A DNA stretch of 64,000 nt from Hyphomicrobiales bacterium (GCA_900472925.1 UCJU01000007.1:310001-374000); one strand, 5' to 3'; shown: positions 18,638 through 28,481, numbered from the stretch's first letter. Notes: a model not told the origin generated them from the sequence alone. Made by a program: numbers and translations.

Positions 18638-19546
18638 ATGGCCCGCGCTGATATCAACCGATCCGGTGAAATGGAGGTCTTCGCTTGCGTGGTGGAACGG
18701 GGTGGCTTTTCGGCCGCAGCGCGCGTTTGCCACATGACGCCCTCCGCAGTCAGCAAGCTTGTCGCCCGGCTGGAGACACGGCTTGGGGCCCGGCTGGTCA
18801 ACCGATCAACGCGGGCCTTTCAGCTGACAGCTGAGGGTTGCTCGTTCTACGAAAGGGCGACTCGTATTCTTGCCGACATCAGTGATGCCGAGCGGAGTGC
18901 CGGTGCCGGTGAGCAGCCGGTGGGACGCATTCGCCTCAACACAAGCGCGTCCTATGCCACGCATATTCTCGCTCCGATCCTGCCGGAGTTCTTGGAGCGC
19001 TATCCTCGCGTCACCCTTGATCTTGTCCAGACCGACGCGATTGTTGACTTGCTGGCGGAGAGAACGGATGTCGCAGTTCGCGCGGGAGCGCTGAAGAGTT
19101 CAAGTCTGGTGGCGCGCAAGCTTGGGGATACAGCCATGATTGTCGTCGGCAGCCCCGCATACATAGCCCGCTTTGGTGAGCCGCAGACCGTTGAAGACCT
19201 CGATCACCACAGCTGTCTTGGCTTCTCCTATGTCCGCAACGTGGATGGATGGCCGATGAAGAAGGGAGACGAAACTGTCGTCATTCCTGCCGTTGGGCGG
19301 GTTCAGGCGGGCGACGGCGAAGCGCTGCGCCGTCTGGCACTTTGCGGTGTCGGGCTTGTAAGACTTGCCCGATTCACTGTCCGAGACGACATCGATGCCG
19401 GGCGCCTCATTCCTGTTCTGGAGGAGTTCAATCCTGGCGATCGCGAGGCCTTCCATGCCATCCACACAGGCCAGGGTGGACTACTTTCCTCGCGCGTGCG
19501 TACGCTCCTGGATTTTCTTGCGGAGCGTGGGAAAGTGCGGGTTTGA
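18638..19546 (+). CDS. LysR-family transcriptional regulator
   Basis: The product has 302 residues. It has the LysR winged HTH (FACVVERGGFSAAARVCHMT, PSAVSKLVARLETRLG) and an effector domain of the DmlR/PA0477 type (GRIRLNTSASYATHILAPIL, DVAVRAGALKSSSLVARKLG). It is divergent from the aldo/keto reductase gene with a 170-bp spacer, so it most likely controls that gene. IS debris begins just past its stop. Confidence 0.9.
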   Translation: MARADINRSGEMEVFACVVERGGFSAAARVCHMTPSAVSKLVARLETRLGARLVNRSTRAFQLTAEGCSFYERATRILADISDAERSAGAGEQPVGRIRLNTSASYATHILAPILPEFLERYPRVTLDLVQTDAIVDLLAERTDVAVRAGALKSSSLVARKLGDTAMIVVGSPAYIARFGEPQTVEDLDHHSCLGFSYVRNVDGWPMKKGDETVVIPAVGRVQAGDGEALRRLALCGVGLVRLARFTVRDDIDAGRLIPVLEEFNPGDREAFHAIHTGQGGLLSSRVRTLLDFLAERGKVRV

Positions 19547-19594
19547 CGATGAAGACCCGTTTGTCATCGCGCTGCTAGGCTAAATTTGGCTATG

Positions 19595-19822
19595 TGCCTG
19601 CATAAAGTGACGATGATGCTTCTTGCTCCAGAAAAAGAACTGTCGAGTGTGGCTCTTTCGGCCCCGTCGGCAGATCAGCCAGGGACGTCCGTTTTTTCCG
19701 TTTTGAGACGGTCTTCTGATTGATCCCGGACCGCCTGGAAAGCGCTCTCAGGCCCTCTTGACCATTCTGTACTGCTCTACGACTTCCTCTGTCGTCGTAG
19801 CGCTCCCGTCTAAAACCTGGCC
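19595..19822 (-). pseudogene. IS481-family transposase, N-terminal remnant with frameshift
   Basis: Read on the minus strand from about 19822, one frame gives GQVLDGSATTTEEVVEQYRM then VKRA and a stop. After a one-base shift it continues RALSRRSGINQKTVSKRKKR, TSLADLPTGPKEPHSTVLFL. These match the N-terminal helix-turn-helix part of IS481-type transposases that begin MGQVLHGSATTT. The start codon is lost at the junction with the IS5 remnant, and the integrase core is missing. Confidence 0.75.
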
Positions 19823-20261
19823 CCGTTGTGGTTGCTCATCTGCCCCTCGCTCAACGGCATGATGATGGGACGGCCATCACCGTCGCAGACGGCGTGAAGC
19901 TTCGAGTTCAATCCACCCTTTGGTGCGCTCGATGCGGCGGGCAACAGCCGCTTTTGGACAGACTTCCCGCTGTCCCGTGGGCTTTCAGGTGCCTGGCATC
20001 AATCAGGATGCGGTCGGGTCTTGGCCCTTCGCCGGCCAAGGCCGCGAAGATGCGGTTGAAGACGCCAAGTCTGCTCCACCGGATGAAGCGGTTGTAGAGC
20101 GTCTTGTCTGGACCGTATTCCGTCGGCGCATCTTTCTATTGCAGGCCATGCTTTATGACGCACACGATGGCGCTGACGACGCGTGGAGAGCCGTTCGCCA
20201 AGGGAAATTGCGGCTTGATCAGCGCCATCTGGAGCTCGCTCAACAGAAACAAATCAGTCAT
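19823..20261 (-). pseudogene. IS5-family transposase remnant (nonsense and frameshift)
   Basis: From the ATG at 20261, after AAGGAGG, the minus strand reads MTDLFLLSELQMALIKPQFP, then hits an in-frame TAG at about 20136. It continues KDAPTEYGPDKTLYNRFIRW, then RPDRILIDARHLKAHGTAGS (first catalytic Asp region), and after a frameshift HAVCDGDGRPIIMPLSEGQM. This is the first half of an IS5/IS427-type transposase. The C-terminal half is replaced by IS481 sequence at about 19822. It cannot be functional. Confidence 0.8.
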
Positions 20262-20345
20262 GAAAGCCTCCTTCTGAAAACTGTGAATCACACCTCAAAC
20301 CAAATTCATAGATCCTGAGACTAGGTGCGATCTTAATCAAGATCG

Positions 20346-22346
20346 CTACATAAAATCACGCGGTATGAGCTTCGTATATGTTTTGTCAAAAACTCGTTCC
20401 TGCCCCTCAAAAGCTTCAACTTTTGCCAAAATATGCCAGTCCGTTGCCGTGCAGGTGATGCTGGCCTCGCAGACAGTTTTGGTGGACCAGTCTGTCCGCT
20501 GCATTTCGCAAGTCCAACGCGAATGGCCCGTCATCGACAGGGGATCGCCTGCAGTAATCGACCATACTTCATCCTTTACCTGACGCGTTGCCAGTCCGGT
20601 GTCGGGATGTTCACTCAGACCGGTATCCTCGAAAACCTTGTATTGGGTTTTGCCGGTCGTGAGATCCCGCTCGACGCCGCGCCGTGTTTCTACCGGCATG
20701 TGCGACAGATATTGCGGCAGTGGCCAGTCGTTCTCCGGCTGCTTGATGGTGATCGTTTCGTGTTCACCGAGCAAAGGCAGTGCCAGTCCCAGCGAGGCAA
20801 TGTCGAAGGTCAGGCCGGGATCGCCGGGGGCCGGTAGTATGGTGGGCCAGTAGCTGGTCGACAGCGAAAGGCGGATGCGATGACCCTGTCTGAAACGGTA
20901 GCCGCATGCATCAAGCAGCAGCCGGATTTCCGTGGGCTTGCCCTTTGACATGGCCTTCGGTTCGGCATTGCCGTCGCGGTGGGCGAGATTGAGGACGCCG
21001 TAGGAGACGCGGGTGGCGGTGCCATCCGGGTGGACATCGACAAGGCGGGCGCTAAGATTGGCCCAGTCGGCGTCGCAGGACAGCTTGATGTTGAACACCG
21101 GGCGCCCGAGATAGTCTGCGGCCTGATCGAGCGGCGACGTCTGGAATGTCAGCGAACCCGCATCGTCGATCCGCTGGTCGCCGGCCATTTCGGCGTCCGG
21201 TTTCAGTGTGAACCACTCACCCGACGCCGTGCCTGTATCGAGTGGTGATTTCAGATAGACGTCATGCGAGGTTCCATGTGTGTTCGGCATCCCCTCGGCA
21301 AGCGCGCCCATTGGATCGACGTAGAAGCTTTGCATCTGCGGCGCGGTCCACGCGGATTTAGCAATCCAACGCCCCGGATCTTCCTCGCGCCTCAAAGCCG
21401 GCTTCGGGCCATCAAGGATGTAGGCCCGCACTTGCGGCAGATGTTCGACGCCGTTTTGCTCGCCGCGCAGCCAGCGGTTCCACCAGGAAATCGCTTCGGC
21501 GTGAAAGTCGGCACGCGGTTTTGGCCAGGCAAAATGCGGGTATTTGTGCACCCAGGGGCCTATCATGGCCTTTGCCTTGCCGCCTAGGCCTTCCAGCGCC
21601 TTGATTGGCGTGTTGCGATAGCCATCTGCCCAGCCGGCGATCACCAGCGCTGGCACTTCAACGGCGGCGAAATCCTCGCAGATAGAACCATGCTGCCAAA
21701 AAGCATCACGACGCTGGTGCGACAGCCATTCTTCCAAAAAGAACGGTTCCGCCTCCAGACGCTCCAGCCACATGGTTTTCCAGCGGTCGCCGACCAGCGC
21801 CGGATCAGGCGCCCGCGACTGGTAGGCCAGCATGGTCGCTGCCCAGGACAGTTGCGCGGACAGATGGGTGCCGTTCTTGTAGTGGATATCATCATTGTAC
21901 CGATCGACGGTCGAGGCAATCGAGATCACTGCCTTCAGCGCCGGCGGTCGCAGGGCGGCCACCTGTAAACAGTTGAACCCGCCCCAGGAAATGCCCATCA
22001 TGCCCACGGAACCATTAGACCAGGGCTGGGCTGCGATCCAGGCAATCAGTTCGCAGGCATTGGACAGCTCCAGTGCCGTATATTCGCCATCGATCACGCC
22101 GTCGGATTCGCCAGAGCCGCGGATATCTATGCGCACCCCGGCGATGCCTGCTGCCGCAAATACCGGATAGGTGGATTCGTCGCGCGCGCAGGTGCCGTCA
22201 CGTTTGCGGTAAGGCAGGAATTCGAACACGGCGGGGACAGGATCGTTCTCGGCGCCGTCCGGCATCCAGATCCGGGCGGCGAGACGCGTGCCGTCAGCCA
22301 GGAAAACCCATTCGTTCTCGATGACGGTAAAGCTACGATCTGTCAT
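20346..22346 (-). CDS. CocE/NonD-family hydrolase (S15-like acyl-ester/amide hydrolase)
   Basis: This is an alpha/beta hydrolase of about 666 residues, related to cocaine esterase, glutaryl-7-ACA acylase and X-Pro dipeptidyl peptidase. The nucleophile elbow is GMMGISWGGFNCLQ (Ser), the acid is likely in IAGWADGYRNT and the His in GPWVHKYPH. The C-terminal half is the jelly-roll domain of the family (LDQAADYLGRPVFNIKLSCD). No signal peptide is seen, so it acts in the cytoplasm. It is the last gene of the peptide-type ABC operon, about 50 bp after the ATPase gene, so it likely cleaves the imported compound. The start at 22346 is preferred (AGGGA upstream). Confidence 0.88.
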   Translation of the reverse strand: MTDRSFTVIENEWVFLADGTRLAARIWMPDGAENDPVPAVFEFLPYRKRDGTCARDESTYPVFAAAGIAGVRIDIRGSGESDGVIDGEYTALELSNACELIAWIAAQPWSNGSVGMMGISWGGFNCLQVAALRPPALKAVISIASTVDRYNDDIHYKNGTHLSAQLSWAATMLAYQSRAPDPALVGDRWKTMWLERLEAEPFFLEEWLSHQRRDAFWQHGSICEDFAAVEVPALVIAGWADGYRNTPIKALEGLGGKAKAMIGPWVHKYPHFAWPKPRADFHAEAISWWNRWLRGEQNGVEHLPQVRAYILDGPKPALRREEDPGRWIAKSAWTAPQMQSFYVDPMGALAEGMPNTHGTSHDVYLKSPLDTGTASGEWFTLKPDAEMAGDQRIDDAGSLTFQTSPLDQAADYLGRPVFNIKLSCDADWANLSARLVDVHPDGTATRVSYGVLNLAHRDGNAEPKAMSKGKPTEIRLLLDACGYRFRQGHRIRLSLSTSYWPTILPAPGDPGLTFDIASLGLALPLLGEHETITIKQPENDWPLPQYLSHMPVETRRGVERDLTTGKTQYKVFEDTGLSEHPDTGLATRQVKDEVWSITAGDPLSMTGHSRWTCEMQRTDWSTKTVCEASITCTATDWHILAKVEAFEGQERVFDKTYTKLIPRDFM

Positions 22347-22396
22347 TCTTTGCATTCCCTGTATGTTCAATTTTATTGGGCCGTGCAAAATCGCCG

Positions 22397-24025
22397 CTAA
22401 TGTCCGGCACTTTGCATGCGTCGTGTGGCCAGCACCTCCTCCAGCCAGCCGATCCGCATTTCGGGTACGGATTTCAACAGCAGGTCGGTGTAGTCGTCGA
22501 AGGGTGGGGAAAGCACTGTCGATTTCGGTCCGAACCGCACGAGCTTTCCGCGGTGCATCACCGCAACGGCGTCGGCGATGGCGCGGACGATGGCGATGTC
22601 GTGGGTGATGAAGACATAGGAGACGGAAGTCTCTTCCTGCAGCCTCATCAGCAGGCTCAAAATTCCCTCGGCGACCAGCGGATCAAGCGCTGATGTCGGC
22701 TCGTCGCAAAGGATAAGGTCAGGCTTTGCCGCCAGTGCACGGGCAATCGCCACCCGCTGTTTCTGGCCGCCCGACAGCTCCGCTGGGTAACGGTGGAGGA
22801 AGGACGAGCCCATCTCGATCTGGTCCAGCAGTTCTTTTACGCGCGCGGTTTTTTCGGCGCCGTGCAGGCCGAAATAGAAGGAGAGCGGTCTGCCGACAAT
22901 GCTGCGGACGGTCTGGCGCGGGTTCATAGCGGTGTCGGCCATCTGGTAGATCATCTGGATGCGCCGCAGTTGCTCCTTGGTGCGCGCTTTCAGTGCCGCC
23001 GGCAACACAGCATTCTCAAACAGAATGGTGCCTTGCTGCGGAGGTAGCAGGCCAGTGATCACGCGCGCGAGGGTTGATTTTCCGGAGCCGGATTCGCCCA
23101 CGATAGCCAACGTTTGGCCCTTGGGCACATGCAGCCTCACATCCGACAGAACCCTGAAGCCGTTGGAATAGCCGGCAGATATGTTTTCGACGCTCAGCAG
23201 GCGGTCGCTTTGCACTTCCGCTTGCCGACGTTGCGCTTGGCGGACATTAACGAGAGCCCGGGTGTAATCCTGCGCCGGAGCTTCGATGATCTGTTGCGTC
23301 GTCCCGTATTCGACCGTTTTGCCATGGCGCAGCACCATGATGTCGTCGGAAATCTGCGCGACCACGGCAAGGTCGTGGGTGATGTAAAGTGCAGCCGTGC
23401 CGGTAGCCTCAATCGCGTGCTTTATCGCGGCCAGCACGTCGATTTGGGTCGTCACGTCCAGTGCCGTTGTCGGCTCGTCGAACACGATCAACTCCGGATT
23501 GGGGCAGAGCGCCATGGCGGTCATGGCCCGCTGCAACTGACCACCCGAGACTTGGTGGGGATAGCGCCGACCGAACGTTTTCGGTTCGGGAAGGCCGAGC
23601 ACCTGGAACAGGTGCAGCGCCCGTTCCTCTGCGTCTTCCCGGCTCATCAGCCCGTGGCGCAACGTTGCCTCGATTACCTGTTCGCCGAGCCGATGGGCCG
23701 GGTTAAAGGCCGCGGCCGCCGATTGCGCCACATAGCAGACCTTGCAGCCGCGCACCGCGCCGACACCGCCACCAAGTGTAAGGATGTTCTTGCCGTTCAA
23801 AAGCACGTCGCCGCCGGTGATGGCAGCGCCGCCGCGGGCGTAGGCGAGCGCTGCCAAGCCGATGGTGGATTTGCCGGCGCCAGATTCGCCGATCAGACCC
23901 AGCACCCGGCCTTTGGCAAGGTCAAAGGAGACATCGTCAACCAGCGTCACTCGTTTCGGCGCTTCACCAGGCGGGTAGCTCGTGGCTTCGATCTTCAGGT
24001 TTTTGACGGAGAGGAGATCAGGCAT
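22397..24025 (-). CDS. peptide-type ABC transporter, fused double ATPase (DppD-DppF)
   Basis: Two ATPase domains are joined in one chain of about 542 residues. The first has Walker [10 protein letters not shown], signature [14 protein letters not shown] and Walker [13 protein letters not shown]. The second has [26 protein letters not shown] and [12 protein letters not shown]. Such fusions occur in several oligopeptide or nickel importers. The chain starts at an ATG at 24025 that overlaps the permease stop by eight bases. It energises the importer encoded by the two permease genes and the binding protein upstream. Confidence 0.92.
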   Translation of the reverse strand: MPDLLSVKNLKIEATSYPPGEAPKRVTLVDDVSFDLAKGRVLGLIGESGAGKSTIGLAALAYARGGAAITGGDVLLNGKNILTLGGGVGAVRGCKVCYVAQSAAAAFNPAHRLGEQVIEATLRHGLMSREDAEERALHLFQVLGLPEPKTFGRRYPHQVSGGQLQRAMTAMALCPNPELIVFDEPTTALDVTTQIDVLAAIKHAIEATGTAALYITHDLAVVAQISDDIMVLRHGKTVEYGTTQQIIEAPAQDYTRALVNVRQAQRRQAEVQSDRLLSVENISAGYSNGFRVLSDVRLHVPKGQTLAIVGESGSGKSTLARVITGLLPPQQGTILFENAVLPAALKARTKEQLRRIQMIYQMADTAMNPRQTVRSIVGRPLSFYFGLHGAEKTARVKELLDQIEMGSSFLHRYPAELSGGQKQRVAIARALAAKPDLILCDEPTSALDPLVAEGILSLLMRLQEETSVSYVFITHDIAIVRAIADAVAVMHRGKLVRFGPKSTVLSPPFDDYTDLLLKSVPEMRIGWLEEVLATRRMQSAGH

Positions 24026-24845
24026 CACCGCGCCCTCCCTTGAGCGAGGATGTCCGCTTCATCAGCCAATCGACCACCAGGTTGACGGAGACCGCCAGTC
24101 CGGCGATGGCGGCGCCCGGAACGAGTGCTGCCGCGATGCCGAAAATGATGCCGTCCTTATTGTCCTTGACCATACCGCCCCAATCAGCCGCAGGAGGCTG
24201 GATGCCGAGCCCGAGGAATGAGAGGGTCGATAGAAACAGGATGGAAAAGGCAAAGCGCAGGCCGAATTCCGCCAACAGCGGCGAGATCGTATTGGGCAGT
24301 ATCTCTCGAAAGATGACCCAAAGCGCGCCTTCGCCTCGCAGTCTTGCCGCCTCGACGAATTCCATCACTGCTACGTCGAGCGCCACGGCCCGGCCGATGC
24401 GAAACACGCGGGTGGAATCCAGCACGGCCATCACCAGGATCAGAATCCACAATTCCTGCGGCAGGACGGCAAGGACCACGAGAGCGAAGATCAGAGTGGG
24501 AATTGCCATCATCAGGTCGTTGAAGCGCGACAGGGTTTGGTCGACCAGACCGCCGGTGACGGCGGCCGTAAAGCTCAGGATCATGCCGAGCGAAAAGGAT
24601 AGCAAGGTGGCCGCGAGCGCCACGAAGATCGTCGTGCGGGCGCCAAAAATCAGCCGCGACAGCAGGTCACGGCCGAGATTGTCTGTGCCGAGCAGATGGC
24701 CATCGCCCATCGGCAACCAGATTTCGCCAACAATATCGCGCTCGCCAAAGGGCGCGATCCAGGGGGCAAAGATGGCGCAGATCAGGGCGAGCAGAATGCC
24801 GGCCATGCCGACCCAGGCACTTATAGGTATGCTGCGCAGTCTCAT
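24018..24845 (-). CDS. peptide-type ABC transporter permease (DppC-like)
   Basis: This is an inner-membrane permease of 275 residues with about six hydrophobic segments. It has an N-terminal DppC motif (GTDNLGRDLLSRLIFGAR) and the EAA loop (EFVEAARLRGEGALWVIFRE) that contacts the ATPase, followed by SFLGLGIQPPAADWGGM near the C-terminus. The frame is open much further upstream, but the ATG at 24845 overlaps the dppB-like stop (ATGA) and gives the normal length. Confidence 0.92.
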   Translation of the reverse strand: MRLRSIPISAWVGMAGILLALICAIFAPWIAPFGERDIVGEIWLPMGDGHLLGTDNLGRDLLSRLIFGARTTIFVALAATLLSFSLGMILSFTAAVTGGLVDQTLSRFNDLMMAIPTLIFALVVLAVLPQELWILILVMAVLDSTRVFRIGRAVALDVAVMEFVEAARLRGEGALWVIFREILPNTISPLLAEFGLRFAFSILFLSTLSFLGLGIQPPAADWGGMVKDNKDGIIFGIAAALVPGAAIAGLAVSVNLVVDWLMKRTSSLKGGRGDA

Positions 24846-25951
24846 CGTGGATGCCTCAGACGGGGGTTGGCGATGATGGCGAGAATATCGGCTGTCATGT
24901 TGAGGAAGATGTAGAAGGCGGCAAAGATCATGCCGCAGGCCTGCACGACCGGCATGTCGCGCACGGTGACGGCATCGACCATATACTGGCCCATGCCGGG
25001 ATAGACGAACACCACTTCCACCACGACCACGCCGACGACGAGATAGGCGAGGTTGAGCGCGACGACGTTGATAACCGGGGCGAGAGCATTGGGGGCGGCG
25101 TGTTTGGCAATCACCCGCAATCCGCTCAAGCCTTTCAACTCCGCCGTCTCTATATAGGCCGAGGACATCACGTTCAGAATGGCGGCGCGGGTCATGCGCA
25201 TCATGTGGGCAAGGACAACCATCACCAGCGTTGCCGTTGGCAACGCGATGGCGGACAGGCGGTCGGAAAAAGGCATGCCGGCATAGACGGTGGAGGGGAA
25301 AGTGGCCCAGCCAAGATGGACGCCCAAATAGAGGATCAGCAGATAGCCGATGAAGAATTCCGGCAGGGAAATGGCCGCCAGGGAAACGACATTGATTATC
25401 CGATCTGCAAAGCGGTCGCGAAAGTGTACGGAGATCATGCCCAGAGCGATCGCCAGCGGTACCGAGACGAGCGCGGCAAAGAAGGCGAGAAACAGCGAGT
25501 TTCCCAGTCGGTTGCCGATCTGCTCGCTGACGGAATTGTGGCTGGCCCATGACGTGCCGAAATCCCCTTTAACGGCACCTGAAAGCCATGAGACATAGCG
25601 TTCGGCGAGCGGCCGGTCGAGGCCGAGGTCGTGTCGAATGTTTTCGACGGCCTGCGGCGTTGCCGCCTGGCCGAGATAGGTAGTGGCAAAATCGCCGGGC
25701 AGGGCCTCGACGCCGCCGAAAATCAGCATCGAGGTGGCAAATAACAAGCCAATACTGAGCACGAGGCGTTGAAGAATCAAGGCCGACAGCGGCCTGCGCA
25801 GGCTGAATTTTCGCCAGAAAAAACCGGTGAGCACGCCTTCGGATGGGAGGAGTGCCCCCACGGGGTCTGGTGCAAGGGCCTGTTGCAGCTGAGGGCCGTC
25901 CCCAGACATTTCCTGGACTGGCGACGGACCGGTCTCGGGTTCCGGCTCCAT
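24842..25951 (-). CDS. peptide-type ABC transporter permease (DppB-like)
   Basis: This permease has 369 residues. A polar N-terminal extension of about 50 residues (PEPETGPSPVQEMSGDG) precedes the first membrane segment, longer than in typical DppB (about 310-340). The body shows FGGVEALPGDFA, GDFGTSWASHNSVSEQI and the EAA loop (AYIETAELKGLSGLRVIAKH). The ATG shares a base with the stop of the binding-protein gene, so translation is coupled. Confidence 0.9.
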   Translation of the reverse strand: MEPEPETGPSPVQEMSGDGPQLQQALAPDPVGALLPSEGVLTGFFWRKFSLRRPLSALILQRLVLSIGLLFATSMLIFGGVEALPGDFATTYLGQAATPQAVENIRHDLGLDRPLAERYVSWLSGAVKGDFGTSWASHNSVSEQIGNRLGNSLFLAFFAALVSVPLAIALGMISVHFRDRFADRIINVVSLAAISLPEFFIGYLLILYLGVHLGWATFPSTVYAGMPFSDRLSAIALPTATLVMVVLAHMMRMTRAAILNVMSSAYIETAELKGLSGLRVIAKHAAPNALAPVINVVALNLAYLVVGVVVVEVVFVYPGMGQYMVDAVTVRDMPVVQACGMIFAAFYIFLNMTADILAIIANPRLRHPR

Positions 25952-27522
25952 CAGGAGTCGAGCCAGACGCGGCTTGCCACATAGCCGTTGGAGGTGTCGT
26001 TGCCGATATCGTGGATGTAGCCGTTCACCGCCTTGGTCGAGGCATTGAGGTAGTCGTTGAACACCGGCAGAATCAGGCCGCCTTCGTCGCGCACCATCAC
26101 GGCCATCTGCGCATAGAGAGCCTTGCGCTTAGCTTCGTCCAGTTCCGAGCGTGCCTGAAACAGCAACTTGTCGAAATCCGGGCGCTTGAAGCGGGTGTCG
26201 TTCCAGTCGGCGCTTGACAGGTAGGAGGTCGAATAGCGTAGGTCCTGGGTCGGCCGGCCACCCCAATAGGTGGCGGAGAAGGGCTGGACATTCCACACAT
26301 TCGTCCAGTAGCCGTCCTCGGGTTCACGCTTCACATCGATTTTGATGCCCGCTTTCTTGGCGCTTTCTTGAAACAGCACGGCCGCATCGACAGCACCGGG
26401 GAAGGCGGCATCGGAGGTGCGCAGCACGAGCGCACCGTCAAAGCCGGATTTCTTGTAGTGGAATGCCGCCTTGTCCGGATCGTAGGCACGCTGTTCAATG
26501 CCTTCGGGCGCTAGCGAATAGTTTTCGTTGACGGGATAGTCGTTGCCGAGCGTGCCATACCCGCCGACAACCTTGTCGAGGATCGCCTGGCGATCGATCG
26601 CGTATTTCAGCGACATTCTGAGATCGTTGTTGTCGAATGGCGCGGTATCGCAATGCATCAGAAAACTGTAAAAACCCTTGCCCGAGGTTCTGAGGATTTC
26701 AACAGTCGGCGCGCGCTTCAGCAAGGCGACCGTTTTCGGATCGACCGAATTGATGTAGTGCACCTGCCCGGAAGACAGTGCCGCCACGCGGGCAGTGTTG
26801 TCGTTCATGACGATGATTTCGACGCTGTCGACAAAGCCGCGATCCGAACGCCAGTCTTCCTTGTTCTTCTCAAAGGTGGTGCGCACGCCGGCTTGGAAAT
26901 TGGTCAACTTGTATGGCCCGGTGCCTACTGCTTCGAGCGGATTGTCCATGCCGCCATTCGGCTGAATGACCAGATGGTAGTCCGACAGGATCAGCGGCAT
27001 ATCGGCATTGCCCTCCTTCAGGGTGATGAAGAGATCGCCGGCCTTTTCCTCGATCGTCTGGATCGACCCCAGCAGGCCGAGAGCCCCTGACTTCGAGGCG
27101 GCATCCGCATGGCGTTTCAGTGTGGCGATCACGTCTGCGACCGTCATCGGTGCGCCGTTGTGGAATTTTACCTCCTTGCGAATTTTGAAGGTCCATTGCT
27201 TGGCATCCGCGGAGGGCTGCCAGGATTCGGCCAGTGCCGGCAGGGCGCCTCCGGTCTTCGGGTCGGATTCCACCAGCGTGTCACCCCAGCAGCGGCCCAT
27301 TACGAAGAGCACTGCACCGCTGTAACTGGCAGGATCGAGTGAATCGGTGGAGGCGCCGCCCTTGAGGCCAAGCTTCAGGTGTCCGCCTGTTTTAGGCGTC
27401 TGCGCATAGGCGGAGGTTCCGATCAGGGTGCCCGCCGTTGCGGCGACGAGCCCGACAGCGGCTGTTCTTCCCATAAATTCACGGCGGTTCATGGCGCCGA
27501 TATCAAAGTGAAATTTCGTCAT
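25951..27522 (-). CDS. peptide-type ABC transporter substrate-binding protein (SBP family 5)
   Basis: This is a periplasmic solute-binding protein of 523 residues. The N-terminus carries MNRREFMGRTAAVGLVAATA, a twin-arginine (Tat) type signal with AYAQ cleavage. SBP_bac_5 hallmarks follow: LAESWQPSADAKQWTFKIR, VKFHNGAPMTVADVIATLKR, and VGTGPYKLTNFQAG. The start at 27522 has AGGGAAC upstream; 27492 is an alternative that puts the RR motif at the very N-terminus. It is the first gene of the operon and determines what is imported, probably a peptide-like compound. Confidence 0.92.
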   Translation of the reverse strand: MTKFHFDIGAMNRREFMGRTAAVGLVAATAGTLIGTSAYAQTPKTGGHLKLGLKGGASTDSLDPASYSGAVLFVMGRCWGDTLVESDPKTGGALPALAESWQPSADAKQWTFKIRKEVKFHNGAPMTVADVIATLKRHADAASKSGALGLLGSIQTIEEKAGDLFITLKEGNADMPLILSDYHLVIQPNGGMDNPLEAVGTGPYKLTNFQAGVRTTFEKNKEDWRSDRGFVDSVEIIVMNDNTARVAALSSGQVHYINSVDPKTVALLKRAPTVEILRTSGKGFYSFLMHCDTAPFDNNDLRMSLKYAIDRQAILDKVVGGYGTLGNDYPVNENYSLAPEGIEQRAYDPDKAAFHYKKSGFDGALVLRTSDAAFPGAVDAAVLFQESAKKAGIKIDVKREPEDGYWTNVWNVQPFSATYWGGRPTQDLRYSTSYLSSADWNDTRFKRPDFDKLLFQARSELDEAKRKALYAQMAVMVRDEGGLILPVFNDYLNASTKAVNGYIHDIGNDTSNGYVASRVWLDS

Positions 27523-27643
27523 AAAAGTTCCCTTTATTGTTATTTTTGCTCGCTGATCGCGGTGGTAGACCCTGGCAAAGATTTTGCCCTCACGTCGCGT
27601 GCTGAACGCTATCTAACGACAAGAAAATCAATTAAACAAGTTC

Positions 27644-27675
27644 GCGTTATTACGCGCTTTTATGCGGTTTTACGC
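27644..27675. promoter_or_regulatory. two direct repeats GCG(T/G)T(A/T)TTACGC, 20 bp apart
   Basis: GCGTTATTACGC at 27644-27655 and GCGGTTTTACGC at 27664-27675 begin exactly 20 bp apart, two turns of DNA. Each is itself a near-palindrome (GCGK-N4-ACGC). They lie in the spacer between the ABC operon and its divergent HTH regulator, just before the regulator start. This is the arrangement expected for an operator with a dimer bound on each repeat. Confidence 0.55.
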
Positions 27676-27701
27676 TACAGCGCCCTCAGGGGAATGTTTA
27701 C

Positions 27702-28481
27702 GTGTCGAACTTGAAAATCAATTTGCGCTTAGCCTGCAGCACCCGCAAATCCGTCTCGGAGATTTGCCGCGATATCCGTATCAACCGACAACAGTTCAAC
27801 CGCTATCTGAATGGCGAGGCAGAGCCGTCACCCTACAATCTGATCCGCATCGCGCGCTTGTTTGATCTGACGCCTGAGCATTTTCACGGGCCGACCGAAA
27901 CCTTTCGGCAATTGCTGGTCCAGTCTGCCAAAAAGCCGTCGGCGTCGGACGGATTGTTGGATGCGTTTCCGGGAGACATTTCTGCGCTGCGCCGGCATCT
28001 TGGTTACTACCAGACATACCACCTGTCGCTATCCTGGCCGGGACAGGTGGTTTGCGCCTGTGTCAGGGTTGAGGAAGCCAACGGTATGGTCACGTCGAAG
28101 TCGATCGAGCGTATCCGCGACTTGGCACATGACGTCATCCAGCTTTCCAAATATTCCGGCATGCTGACATTCTGGCGGAACCGGATTTTCATGGTGGAGC
28201 GAAGCATGGCCGCCGAGCCCCTTGTTGCCCAGACGATTTTGACGCCGTTCGAAATTCACCAGAAAGTGTACCTCAAGGGCGTGACCATGGGTGTCTCGTG
28301 GCGGAACGGCAATCGTCCCTATGCCTCGCGGATGATCTGGCGCTATCTCGGCCGGGACACGGATCGACGGGCCATGCTGAAACGATGCGGTACCTTGGAG
28401 ATGGGCCATCGGCAACTGCCGGCCACGGTGCGCGAGTTTCTTGAGAGTGGTGGCGTCGAGCCACTGACGATACCGGAATAG
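27702..28481 (+). CDS. HTH (XRE/Cro-like) transcriptional regulator, divergent from ABC operon
   Basis: The product has 259 residues. The N-terminus is a lambda-repressor-type HTH of about 60 residues (SVSEICRDIRINRQQFNRYL, NGEAEPSPYNLIRIARLFDL). The remaining 180 residues form a domain I do not recognise; it contains LSLSWPGQVVCACVRVEEAN and FLESGGVEPLTIPE. It starts with GTG at 27702 after AGGGGA. It is divergent from the importer-hydrolase operon with 180 bp between, and the two repeats at 27644-27675 are likely operators. Confidence 0.75.
   Translation: MSNLKINLRLACSTRKSVSEICRDIRINRQQFNRYLNGEAEPSPYNLIRIARLFDLTPEHFHGPTETFRQLLVQSAKKPSASDGLLDAFPGDISALRRHLGYYQTYHLSLSWPGQVVCACVRVEEANGMVTSKSIERIRDLAHDVIQLSKYSGMLTFWRNRIFMVERSMAAEPLVAQTILTPFEIHQKVYLKGVTMGVSWRNGNRPYASRMIWRYLGRDTDRRAMLKRCGTLEMGHRQLPATVREFLESGGVEPLTIPE

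Noticed and set aside
24846-25550. Upstream extension of the DppC-like permease frame
   Set aside because: It overlaps the DppB-like gene in another frame; the ATGA-coupled ATG at 24845 gives the normal permease length.
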